From Phycisphaeraceae bacterium (GTDB lineage Bacteria; Planctomycetota; Phycisphaerae; Phycisphaerales; Phycisphaeraceae), in contig JAJDCS010000013.1 of NCBI GenBank assembly GCA_029260715.1, positions 111,983-175,982 on the forward strand: DNA of 64,000 bases, read 5' to 3'. Both the position numbers and the translations under genes were made by a program. Of this stretch, positions 56,534 to 64,000 are shown one piece after another (the stretch's first letter is position 1; the number at the start of each line of letters is the position of its first letter). Under the pieces are notes generated by a model. It did no database searches and had not been told where the DNA came from. It was given only the letters and a program-made list of their open reading frames with translations.

Positions 56534-57805
56534 ATGCAGCAAGTTTACCTGGACAACAACGCCACGACCCAGCCGACGCCGGAGGTGGTCGCTGCGGTGC
56601 GCGAAGCCCACGAGAACCTTTGGGCCAACCCGTCGAGCCTGCACCGGCCGGGGCAGGTTGCCCGGCAGCGCGTGGAGCTGGCCCGCGCCGATGTCGCGGC
56701 GATGCTGAACTGCCGCGACCGCGAGCTGGTCTTCACCTCCGGGGGCACCGAGTCGAACAGCCTAGCCCTGTGGGGCGTGTTGGGCCGAACGCTACGCACC
56801 AAGCAGAACACGGACAAGAATCCACCCCGCGGCGTGCTGATCACCACGCGTACCGAACACGCCGCCATCCGCCAGCCCGCCGAACGCATGGCCTCGCTGG
56901 GTGTCAACGTCGAGTACCTGCCGATCGACCAACAGGGTTGCGTGGCCGCCGAGGCGTTAACACAAGCCCTGGAGCACCACGCCGACGGCAACACACTGAC
57001 ACTCGTGAGCGTCCACTGGGCCAACAACGAGACCGGCGTCGTTCAGCCGATCCACAAATTGGCTCAGGCCTGCCGCGACCACCACGCCCGCCACAACGAC
57101 GCGCGCGTGCTCTTCCACACCGACGCCACGCAAGCGGTCGGTAAAACCCCCGTGGACGTCGAGCAAGCGGGTGTTGACCTGCTGACGCTGTCTGCCCACA
57201 AATTCCACGGCCCCAAGGGTGTTGGCGCGTTGTATGTGCGTAGCGGGGTGCGCCTGGAGCCGCAAAACCTCGGCGGCCCCCAGGAACGCGAACGACGCGG
57301 CGGCACGGAGAACACACCGGGCATCATCGCCCTGGGCGTCGCCGCCCAGCAGACCAAACGGTTCTTGGATGACAGCGACCAGATCGTCCGGCTCACAGCG
57401 ATGCGTGATCGTTTTGAAAATGCGGTCGCCCAGCGTGTGCCCGGCGTCGTGATCAACGCGAAAGCCCCTGCCTCGTCCCACGCCACTAGCGCAGCCACTA
57501 TGCCCCCCTCTCAGCGTCTGTGGAACACGTCCAACGTCGGGTTCCCGGGGCTCGAAGCCGAGGCCATCTTGCTAGGCCTAAGCGAGCGGGGCGTCTGCGC
57601 CTCGGCTGGGGCAGCCTGTTCCAGCGGGTCGCTCGAGCCCTCGCCGGTCCTGCTGGCCATGGGTGTGCCAGAGCCGGTCGCGCACGGGTCGGTGCGGTTT
57701 TCGCTGAGCCGGTTCACCACGGACCACGAAATCGACACCGCCATACGGGTTATTACCGAAGTTGTTGAAAAATTAGCCAAGACTATGCCGATGAGTACTA
57801 AATGA
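56534..57805 (+). CDS. Cysteine desulfurase, NifS/IscS class
   Basis: A 423-residue PLP enzyme that takes sulfur from cysteine for Fe-S clusters or thiolation. YLDNNATTQP at the N-terminus, the PLP lysine K223 (SAHKFHGPKG) and the catalytic cysteine C362 in ASAGAACSSGS are visible. An insertion of about 15 residues lies near 310-325. No iscU or scufold gene is adjacent, so the partner cannot be told. Confidence 0.9.
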   Translation: MQQVYLDNNATTQPTPEVVAAVREAHENLWANPSSLHRPGQVARQRVELARADVAAMLNCRDRELVFTSGGTESNSLALWGVLGRTLRTKQNTDKNPPRGVLITTRTEHAAIRQPAERMASLGVNVEYLPIDQQGCVAAEALTQALEHHADGNTLTLVSVHWANNETGVVQPIHKLAQACRDHHARHNDARVLFHTDATQAVGKTPVDVEQAGVDLLTLSAHKFHGPKGVGALYVRSGVRLEPQNLGGPQERERRGGTENTPGIIALGVAAQQTKRFLDDSDQIVRLTAMRDRFENAVAQRVPGVVINAKAPASSHATSAATMPPSQRLWNTSNVGFPGLEAEAILLGLSERGVCASAGAACSSGSLEPSPVLLAMGVPEPVAHGSVRFSLSRFTTDHEIDTAIRVITEVVEKLAKTMPMSTK

Positions 57806-57932
57806 AGTGATAAGCAGGCCCACCCACGCGGCGGGTCGGGCAACGCCGACAGGGAAAATAAGTTTGACGGGGGCTGACGCTTCTTGACGATACCCTCATT
57901 CAGCCACCCCACACCCGGAGGCACCCGGCAAT

Positions 57933-60185
57933 ATGCAGTTGATGACCTGGATGCTCGCTCGTTTAGGCAGCCGATTTACACTCTTGTTCGAGCCCCACCA
58001 CCGCAGGGTCAAACACTCGGCGCTGGGCAGGCCCGTCGCCCAGCCGCTTGAGCTGATGGTGGGCCTGGTCGAGCCCGACGGCACACAGCGCGTCCTGCCG
58101 TTCGCCTCACAGGGCACGCTCTTTGAAAACCCCGAGCAGTTCGAGCGGCTCAACTCGATCACCTTCCGCGGGTTTAGCCCGCACTACCGGCTGCGGTTCG
58201 AGCTGAACGTCCACAGCGTTTTTTACCCGCAAGACGAGCGCCTGTGTTTGATGCCCGCGTTCTATTTGGAGATGCGCATCAGCCCGGCCAAGCGGTTCCG
58301 TGGGATCAAGCCCCGCCACCCCATGCCCGACAAGGTGAAGCTGTTCATCCGCTTGGGCCGATCCGACACGAGCATCACCGCCGGCGTGCCCGACGACCCC
58401 TCATCACCATTGGGCGGTTGGATCGATATGGCCTACCCCAGCCCGCTGGAGCCGTCGTTTAAAAACCACGGCGCGGGCGGCCGCGCGGGTGGCGCGGCTG
58501 ACGCCATGAGCACCGCCGTCGAGGTGCAAGAGCGGATTGTCAGCCTTAACACCGGCTGCATGGTGGACGGCGAAGGCAAGGGCCTAACGCTGGACCTGCC
58601 CGTCACCGAAATGGGCAGCGGCACCAAGTGGCGGCTTGTCTGGGGCGCGTACTGCCCTCAAGGGGCTGTGCGCGTCGGACACGAACCCGAAAACGACCCC
58701 GCCCCGCTGCGGTACCTCAGCCACTGGCCCAGCCTCGACGCCGTCATGGACGAAGCCATCAGCCTGCGCGACGACCGGCTGGCGCACTCCAGACGACTCG
58801 AAAAGCTGATCGACCAAGCACCGCTCGAAACCGCACAGCGACACTTGCTCAACCAAGGCTTCCAGATGTTCCTTGGCAACTCACGCTGGTGCGACATGAA
58901 GGACGGCAGCCAGTGGTTCGCCGCCGGGCAGGAAGGCCGCCGACACGACCGCTCGCCTCTCGAACTGGGGTATTACACGTCACCGTTCTACCTGGCCTTG
59001 TGGCCGCAGCTGCTGGCTATGCAACTCCAGCAATGGGTACGGATGTTGGAAACGCACGAACCGTCGGGCGGCGCCCACTTCGTTCACGGCGTGCAAGGCT
59101 CAGCCAAAGGCTCGGCACGCCTGGCGCTGTCGCGGCACTGGGTCATCTCGGATTCCTGCTCGTACTTGTTGCTGCTACAGGCTTACGCGCACTGGACGGG
59201 CGACCAATCCGTCTTACGCGAACACGCCCAGGGCATCGCGCAGGTCGCCAAGTTCGTGCTCTGGGCCGATCAGGACGACAGCGGCTTCCCCCTCAGCGAC
59301 AGTGAGGGCATCGACGCCGGCGCCAACTCGCCCGACAGCATGCCCCACCGCCAGACCCACCTGGCGGTCAAGCGAGTCGCCGCGCTGCAAGCCGCGTTTG
59401 ATTTACTGACGCGCAACGATCAGTCCGAACTGGCCCACCGCTGCCAGCAGGCGGTGGAAGCCGACGCCGGCAAGATCGAGGCGCGTGCGTGGGTCGGCGA
59501 TCATTACGCCGCTTATGTCGACCCCACACCCACCGCCCAGCACGACGCGTGGATCGCCGCACCCGAAACGGCCGTGCCACTGCCCGCCCAGACAAGCGGA
59601 TACGCCATACACACCGCCGGAGGGCTGCTGCTGCCGATCATGATGGCCCAGCCGGCCCTGCTCGACCTGCAGCGCCTCGCGGAGGACGTGAACAGCGCCG
59701 CGCGCGAGACGCTCGTGGCATACGGCAGCGGCCTAACCTCCGAAGACATCGAAGACGTCTGGGTCAGCAGGAACGTGTGGCGGGATTGCTTGGCGATCTA
59801 CCTCGACTGCGGGCACGCATCGCGCGCTCAGCGGTATTGGGACCTACAAGTGACCTGCAACACCCACACACAGAGTATGGGCTACTGCGACACCTACGTC
59901 GGCCACGAACAGTCTTTCAGCGCGCGTGGCGCCGCGAGTTTCGGCGTGCTGCTGGCCTGCCCACGATTGGTGATCGACCGGCTGGCGCCGGGCGGCGTGC
60001 GCATCAGCGTCGAGCCACAGCGACACTACCCCCAGCGTTGGCCGCTGCTGCCCCTGGCCGATTGGAAAGCGGGACGCGTGCCCGTCTGCGTCGTCAACCC
60101 CGACGGACACGTCAGCATCGAGAGCGAATCCGACCCGGTCATCATCCACGGCCAACAAGCATCGCCGGGGCAGATGATCGGGTAG
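57933..60185 (+). CDS. Large unrecognised protein, possible alpha/alpha-barrel carbohydrate enzyme
   Basis: A 750-residue protein without signal peptide. The N-terminal 230 residues are beta-rich. From about residue 270 onward the pattern is helix pairs (DSCSYLLLLQAYAHWTGDQS, then FVLWADQDDSGFPL and HRQTHLAVKRVAAL) typical of (alpha/alpha)6 glycosidase barrels. A C-terminal beta domain ends the chain. No catalytic motif can be assigned with certainty. A glycoside hydrolase role is only suggested by the shape. The gene stands alone. Confidence 0.5.
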   Translation: MQLMTWMLARLGSRFTLLFEPHHRRVKHSALGRPVAQPLELMVGLVEPDGTQRVLPFASQGTLFENPEQFERLNSITFRGFSPHYRLRFELNVHSVFYPQDERLCLMPAFYLEMRISPAKRFRGIKPRHPMPDKVKLFIRLGRSDTSITAGVPDDPSSPLGGWIDMAYPSPLEPSFKNHGAGGRAGGAADAMSTAVEVQERIVSLNTGCMVDGEGKGLTLDLPVTEMGSGTKWRLVWGAYCPQGAVRVGHEPENDPAPLRYLSHWPSLDAVMDEAISLRDDRLAHSRRLEKLIDQAPLETAQRHLLNQGFQMFLGNSRWCDMKDGSQWFAAGQEGRRHDRSPLELGYYTSPFYLALWPQLLAMQLQQWVRMLETHEPSGGAHFVHGVQGSAKGSARLALSRHWVISDSCSYLLLLQAYAHWTGDQSVLREHAQGIAQVAKFVLWADQDDSGFPLSDSEGIDAGANSPDSMPHRQTHLAVKRVAALQAAFDLLTRNDQSELAHRCQQAVEADAGKIEARAWVGDHYAAYVDPTPTAQHDAWIAAPETAVPLPAQTSGYAIHTAGGLLLPIMMAQPALLDLQRLAEDVNSAARETLVAYGSGLTSEDIEDVWVSRNVWRDCLAIYLDCGHASRAQRYWDLQVTCNTHTQSMGYCDTYVGHEQSFSARGAASFGVLLACPRLVIDRLAPGGVRISVEPQRHYPQRWPLLPLADWKAGRVPVCVVNPDGHVSIESESDPVIIHGQQASPGQMIG

Positions 60186-60296
60186 GGGGGGTTCGTTTTG
60201 GGCAAAGTATTCAACACGAGCCGCGACCGTGAGGGAGCGGTCTCTTTTGACGCGTACACAACTCTGCGGTAGCGCAGGCCATTTGACCCTTCTTCC

Positions 60297-61403
60297 CTAA
60301 ACCGACGCCAACGCGCCCACCACCCGCTCGATATGCTTCTCAGTCAGCGACGGTCCCATCGGCAGGCTCAGCACCTCTTGAGCCGCTTGCTCGGCGTGCG
60401 GCAAGTTCGGTGTCGAACCATCAGCCCCCGAATAAGGCCCCATCCGGTGCGACGGGATCGGGTAATAGATCATCGTGCTCACCCCCGCCGAAGCCAGCTT
60501 CTGGTGCACCTCATCACGACCCAGGCTCACACGCACCGTGTATTGGTGAAACACATGCTGCGCGTATGGCGCCCGCACCGGCGTTGTGATCCAATCCAAA
60601 CCCTCTAGCAGCGCGTCATATTGAGCAGCCGCTTCGCGCCGTTTCTGGTTTAGCGTGTCAACATGCGGCAGCTTCACGCGCAGCACCGCGGCCTGGATTT
60701 CGTCCAGCCGCGAGTTGTACCCCAGCGCTTCGTGTACGTACCGTTGCTTGGATCCATGGCAGCGGAGCATGCGCATCGCCTGGGCAACCGCGTCATCATC
60801 AGTCGTCATCAGCCCACCGTCACCGAACGCGCCCAGATTCTTCGACGGGAAAAACGAGTACGCCCCCACGTCGCCGATCGTGCCCAGCTTCCGCTGCTTG
60901 TAGAGCCCGCCGAACGCCTGGGCGGTGTCTTCGATAACTTTCAATCCTCGCTCACGCGCCAGGTTCATGACCGCGTCCATGTCCGCCCCTTGGCCGAACA
61001 GGTGCACCGGCACTACCGCCTTGGTGCGGGGCGTCACCGCCGCCGCGATTAGGCTGGTGTCGATGTTGAACGTATTAGGGTCGATATCCACAAACACGGG
61101 TGTGGCACCGACGAGCTTGATCGCCTCGGCTGTGGCGACAAACGTGAACGGCGTGGTGATCACCTCGTCGCCCGGCGCGACCCCCACGGCCCGCAACCCG
61201 ATCACCAGCGCATCCGTGCCGGAGTTACACGCCACCGCATGCTTCACACCCAGATACTCGGCTGCTTCCCCCTCAAATGCCTCTCCCTCAGGCCCGAGGA
61301 TGAACCGGCCCGACCGCACCACGCGCTCGATCGCTTCTTGGAGTTGCGGCCAAAGCGCGTCGATCTCCGGCTTAAGGTCGAGGATGGGGATGGGGTCGGC
61401 CAT
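60297..61403 (-). CDS. DegT/DnrJ/EryC1/StrS family aminotransferase
   Basis: A 368-residue PLP-dependent sugar aminotransferase. The PLP lysine is K188 in FFPSKNLGAFGDGG. The motifs CNSGTDAL, TPFTFVATAEAI and EDTAQAFGG are all in place. The family makes amino sugars for surface glycans. No other glycan gene adjoins it, so the product is not known. Confidence 0.9.
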   Translation of the reverse strand: MADPIPILDLKPEIDALWPQLQEAIERVVRSGRFILGPEGEAFEGEAAEYLGVKHAVACNSGTDALVIGLRAVGVAPGDEVITTPFTFVATAEAIKLVGATPVFVDIDPNTFNIDTSLIAAAVTPRTKAVVPVHLFGQGADMDAVMNLARERGLKVIEDTAQAFGGLYKQRKLGTIGDVGAYSFFPSKNLGAFGDGGLMTTDDDAVAQAMRMLRCHGSKQRYVHEALGYNSRLDEIQAAVLRVKLPHVDTLNQKRREAAAQYDALLEGLDWITTPVRAPYAQHVFHQYTVRVSLGRDEVHQKLASAGVSTMIYYPIPSHRMGPYSGADGSTPNLPHAEQAAQEVLSLPMGPSLTEKHIERVVGALASV

Positions 61404-61540
61404 GGTGTCGGGTGCGTCTGTTAGGGCAAAGTGTTTTCGCTACGAGCCGTCCGCCTCAGGCGGATCAGGGAGCGGTCCCGCATCACACAGTTACATGATC
61501 TTGAGCAAGGCCCGCGTATGCAATGCGGCTTCCCATCATA

Positions 61541-62080
61541 TTACTTCGGCGGCCACCAACGCCGCTTCTTCTCTTTAACGTCGTCCGGGTCGATCCCAAA
61601 CTGCTTGAGCCATTGTTCGACCTCTTCTTCGCCCAGCATAGGCCCGGCGATCGCGCCCCCTGAGGCACCGCCGGTGCCGCCGCGCTTGGCGTCTCCCGGG
61701 CGTGCGGTTCGGGTATTCACCAGCAGGCTGATCAGCTTACCGCTCGATAGCGTCTTGGCACGCCTACGCTTCGCCGCTTTTTGAATCTCACGATCGCTTG
61801 ACGCCACGACCAGCCTCCGCGGGGCGCTGCTGGCGTTGATCGCGTCGATGATCACCTCGTCGGCAGACCGTTTGGGCCCAGAGTAGATCAACTCCACCCC
61901 GTCCGCGGGCGACAGCGCGGGTCCGTGCGGCTTCACACGCCCGTCGAACACCACCGTAATCCCGTCACCCGCCCACGGGCTACGCCCCAGCGCCAAGCAC
62001 AACTCCGCTTCGTCCAGCCCCGCCAGGCTCGGGGGCATGGTCGTGTGCAACACGTTGTAACCATCAACCAGAAGCGGCAT
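61541..62080 (-). CDS. NYN-domain protein, YacP-like
   Basis: A 179-residue protein from ATG 62080. It begins MPLLVDGYNVLHTTMP, the first motif of PIN/NYN nucleases, and continues with a conserved Asp-rich region (TVVFDGRVKP, SADEVIIDAINA, LVVASSDREI). YacP-type proteins take part in rRNA or tRNA processing. A frame from 62137 would add 19 atypical residues. The C-terminus is basic. Confidence 0.75.
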   Translation of the reverse strand: MPLLVDGYNVLHTTMPPSLAGLDEAELCLALGRSPWAGDGITVVFDGRVKPHGPALSPADGVELIYSGPKRSADEVIIDAINASSAPRRLVVASSDREIQKAAKRRRAKTLSSGKLISLLVNTRTARPGDAKRGGTGGASGGAIAGPMLGEEEVEQWLKQFGIDPDDVKEKKRRWWPPK

Positions 62081-62299
62081 CACAGCGATGATATCCCATT
62101 TAAAAATAATACGTTGGAGCCACAGCAACCCCGCCAAACGCCTCCACCCTTGCCCCCAGTCTCACAAGCCCATAAGCTAGTTACTTTTGAGGCGATCGTG
62201 GCCCTCACGGGCTCTTATAATGCAATCGCTTCAAATGCGTTACAGGCGAACGCCCGATGAATTGAACGCTTTTTTTGATCCTGAACAAGGAGCGGTGCC

Positions 62300-64000
62300 A
62301 TGAGTCAGTCACAAGCCGGAGGCGGTATGGATTCGGTCCTCCACGAAAGCCGTAAGTTCCCGCCGCCCGCCAGCTTCAGCGCCAACGCCCACATCCAGTC
62401 CTTCGACCAGTACGACCAGATGTACCGCGAGTCGATCGACAACCCTGAAAAGTTTTGGGGCGAGAAGGCCGCCGACCTGCACTGGTTCAAGAAGTGGTCG
62501 CGGGTCTTGGAGTGGAACCTGCCCGACGCCAAGTGGTTCGTCGGCGGAAAGACCAACCTCTGCTACAACTGCGTGGACCGCCAGGTGAAAGAAGGCCTGG
62601 GCGACAAGACCGCTATCATTTGGGAGGGCGAGCCGATCGAAAACGGCCAGCCCGAAATCCGCAAATTCACCTACAAAGACCTCCAACGCGAGACCAGCAA
62701 GTTCGCCAACGCCCTCAAGAAATTGGGCGTTAAGAAGGGCGACGTCGTCACCATCTACATGCCCATGGTGCCCGAACTGGCCATCGCCATGCTCGCCTGC
62801 GCCCGCATCGGCGCGCCGCACTCGATCATCTTCGGCGGTTTCAGCGCCTCGGCCATCCGCGACCGCGTCGCCGACGCCAGCTCCAAGATCATCATCACCG
62901 CCGACGCCGGCTGGCGCCGTGGCAAGCACGTGCCCCTCAAGTTCACCGTCGACGAAGCGCTGCAAACCGAAGAAGCGGAAACCCTCAAGCAGCCCGTCAA
63001 TAACGTCATCACGCTCAAACGCTGCGACAACACGGTCACCATGGCCGAAGGCCGCGACCACTGGTGGCACGAACTCATGGCCGACGCGTCCGACGACTGC
63101 CCCTGCGAAGAGATGGACGCCGAAGACCTCCTGTTCATCCTCTACACCTCGGGCACCACCGGCAAGCCCAAGGGCACCGTGCACACGCACGCGGGCTGCC
63201 TGGCGCAAATGACGAAGGAGCTGGGCTACGCGTTCGACGTGAAGCCGGAAGACCGCTTCTTCTGGCTCACGGACATCGGCTGGATGATGGGCCCGTGGGA
63301 GATGATCGGGGTGACGTCTCTTGGCGGCGCCTTCCTCGTCTACGAGGGTGCCCCCAACTGGCCGAACCCGGATCGGCTGTTTGAGATCGTCGCCCGCCAC
63401 AAGATCACGCAGCTCGGCATCGCCCCCACCGCCATCCGGCTGCTGCGTCGCGCGGGGGACGCGCTGGCCGAGGGCCACGACCTATCCTCGCTGCGCTTGA
63501 TCGGCTCCACGGGTGAACCGTGGGATCCCGAATCCTGGGCCTGGTGCTTCAAGCACGTAGGCGGCGAGCGCTGCCCGATCATCAACATCTCCGGCGGCAC
63601 CGAGCTCGTAGGCTGTCACCTCTCCCCTCTCCCCACCACGCCGCTCAAGAGCTGCACGCTGTGGGGCCCGGGCCTCGGCATGGATGTGGACTGCTTCGAC
63701 GACGACGGCCAGCCGATCCGCGGCGGGCTGGGGCACCTGGTTCTGAAGCAGCCCGCGCCGAGCCTCACCAAGAGCTTCCTCGGTGACGACGAGCGCTACC
63801 TCGCGACCTACTTCGAGCGCTTCGGCGACAAGATCTGGTACCACGGCGACTGGGCGTACGTCGACGAGGATGGCTTCTGGTTCCTCCACGGCCGGAGCGA
63901 CGACACGATCAACGTGGCCGGCAAGCGCGTCGGCCCCGCCGAGGTCGAGGCGGCGATCGTCGAGCACCCAGACGCGAGCGAAGCCGCAGCGGTCGGCGTG
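62300..64000 (+). CDS. Acetyl-CoA-synthetase-like acyl-CoA ligase (5' part, cut by window end)
   Basis: From ATG 62300 (AAGGAGCGG upstream) 567 codons stay open to the window edge. FILYTSGTTGKPKGTVHTH is the P-loop, WYHGDWAYVDEDGFWFLHGR and SDDTINVAGKRVGP are the later core motifs of the Acs-type ANL family. At the acetate-pocket position Acs has a Trp (WWQTE); here the stretch reads ISGGTELVG, so a Gly takes its place. That change generally opens the pocket, so a longer or branched acyl substrate is possible. The C-terminal end, with the catalytic lysine, lies beyond the window. Confidence 0.9.
   Translation, partial: MSQSQAGGGMDSVLHESRKFPPPASFSANAHIQSFDQYDQMYRESIDNPEKFWGEKAADLHWFKKWSRVLEWNLPDAKWFVGGKTNLCYNCVDRQVKEGLGDKTAIIWEGEPIENGQPEIRKFTYKDLQRETSKFANALKKLGVKKGDVVTIYMPMVPELAIAMLACARIGAPHSIIFGGFSASAIRDRVADASSKIIITADAGWRRGKHVPLKFTVDEALQTEEAETLKQPVNNVITLKRCDNTVTMAEGRDHWWHELMADASDDCPCEEMDAEDLLFILYTSGTTGKPKGTVHTHAGCLAQMTKELGYAFDVKPEDRFFWLTDIGWMMGPWEMIGVTSLGGAFLVYEGAPNWPNPDRLFEIVARHKITQLGIAPTAIRLLRRAGDALAEGHDLSSLRLIGSTGEPWDPESWAWCFKHVGGERCPIINISGGTELVGCHLSPLPTTPLKSCTLWGPGLGMDVDCFDDDGQPIRGGLGHLVLKQPAPSLTKSFLGDDERYLATYFERFGDKIWYHGDWAYVDEDGFWFLHGRSDDTINVAGKRVGPAEVEAAIVEHPDASEAAAVGV

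Overview
The window is about 64 kb of GC-rich bacterial chromosome that looks like a planctomycete, probably of the Phycisphaerae. The clues are a PEP-CTERM-tagged exoprotein, an ExbB gene with two ExbD genes between TPR proteins, Gram-negative-style lipoproteins, and a ribosomal-protein cluster that lacks L30. No named strain can be assigned from sequence alone. Genes are densely packed on both strands. I see no insertion sequence, prophage or CRISPR array.

Layout. 1-6.2 kb: an operon of a TPR-like periplasmic protein, an ExbB/TolQ proton channel, two ExbD/TolR proteins and a 936-residue TPR protein, followed by an aldo/keto reductase. 7.4-11.7 kb (minus): TPR exoprotein, GreA, a membrane protein and an FtsQ-like protein. 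11.9-12.3 kb: remnant of a formyltransferase gene, frameshifted and truncated. 12.3-17.7 kb (minus): a GNAT acetyltransferase and then a complete Dlt-like cassette. 17.9-21 kb: tRNA-Leu and a DNA polymerase III alpha subunit that lacks the N-terminal PHP domain. 21-27 kb: N-carbamoylputrescine amidase, a lipoprotein, a protein with a degenerate ParA-like region, a ParA ATPase fused to a glycogen-binding-type domain, and a methyltransferase. 27.4-29.4 kb: a triple tail-collar PEP-CTERM protein. 29.5-35.7 kb: GuaB, a Na/Pi cotransporter, PurH and a PQQ-repeat lipoprotein. 36.0-51.9 kb: the S10-spc-alpha ribosomal cluster (rpsJ to rplQ, with secY, map, infA, rpmJ, rpoA), closed by a terminator. 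52-64 kb: MgtE, a B12-binding-like protein, a membrane protein, a Nudix hydrolase, cysteine desulfurase, a large unrecognised protein, a DegT aminotransferase, a NYN nuclease and the 5' part of an acetyl-CoA-synthetase-like gene.

The most striking system is the minus-strand operon at 13235-17687. Its order is SGNH (DltD-like), a 43-residue membrane microprotein, MBOAT (DltB-like), adenylating enzyme (DltA-like) and carrier protein (DltC-like). The microprotein overlaps the SGNH gene by ATGA and ends in FQYEGF, which fits the FxYxxF C-terminal motif of DltX. A good promoter (TTGACT, 16 nt, TACAAT) lies upstream. Together these genes predict export of an activated amino acid, D-alanine-like, from a carrier protein across the membrane onto an unknown cell-surface acceptor, in a lineage without teichoic acids. 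Other points of note are the PHP-less DnaE next to a tRNA gene, the ParA-CBM48 fusion, and the absence of rpmD, adk and rpsD from their usual places.
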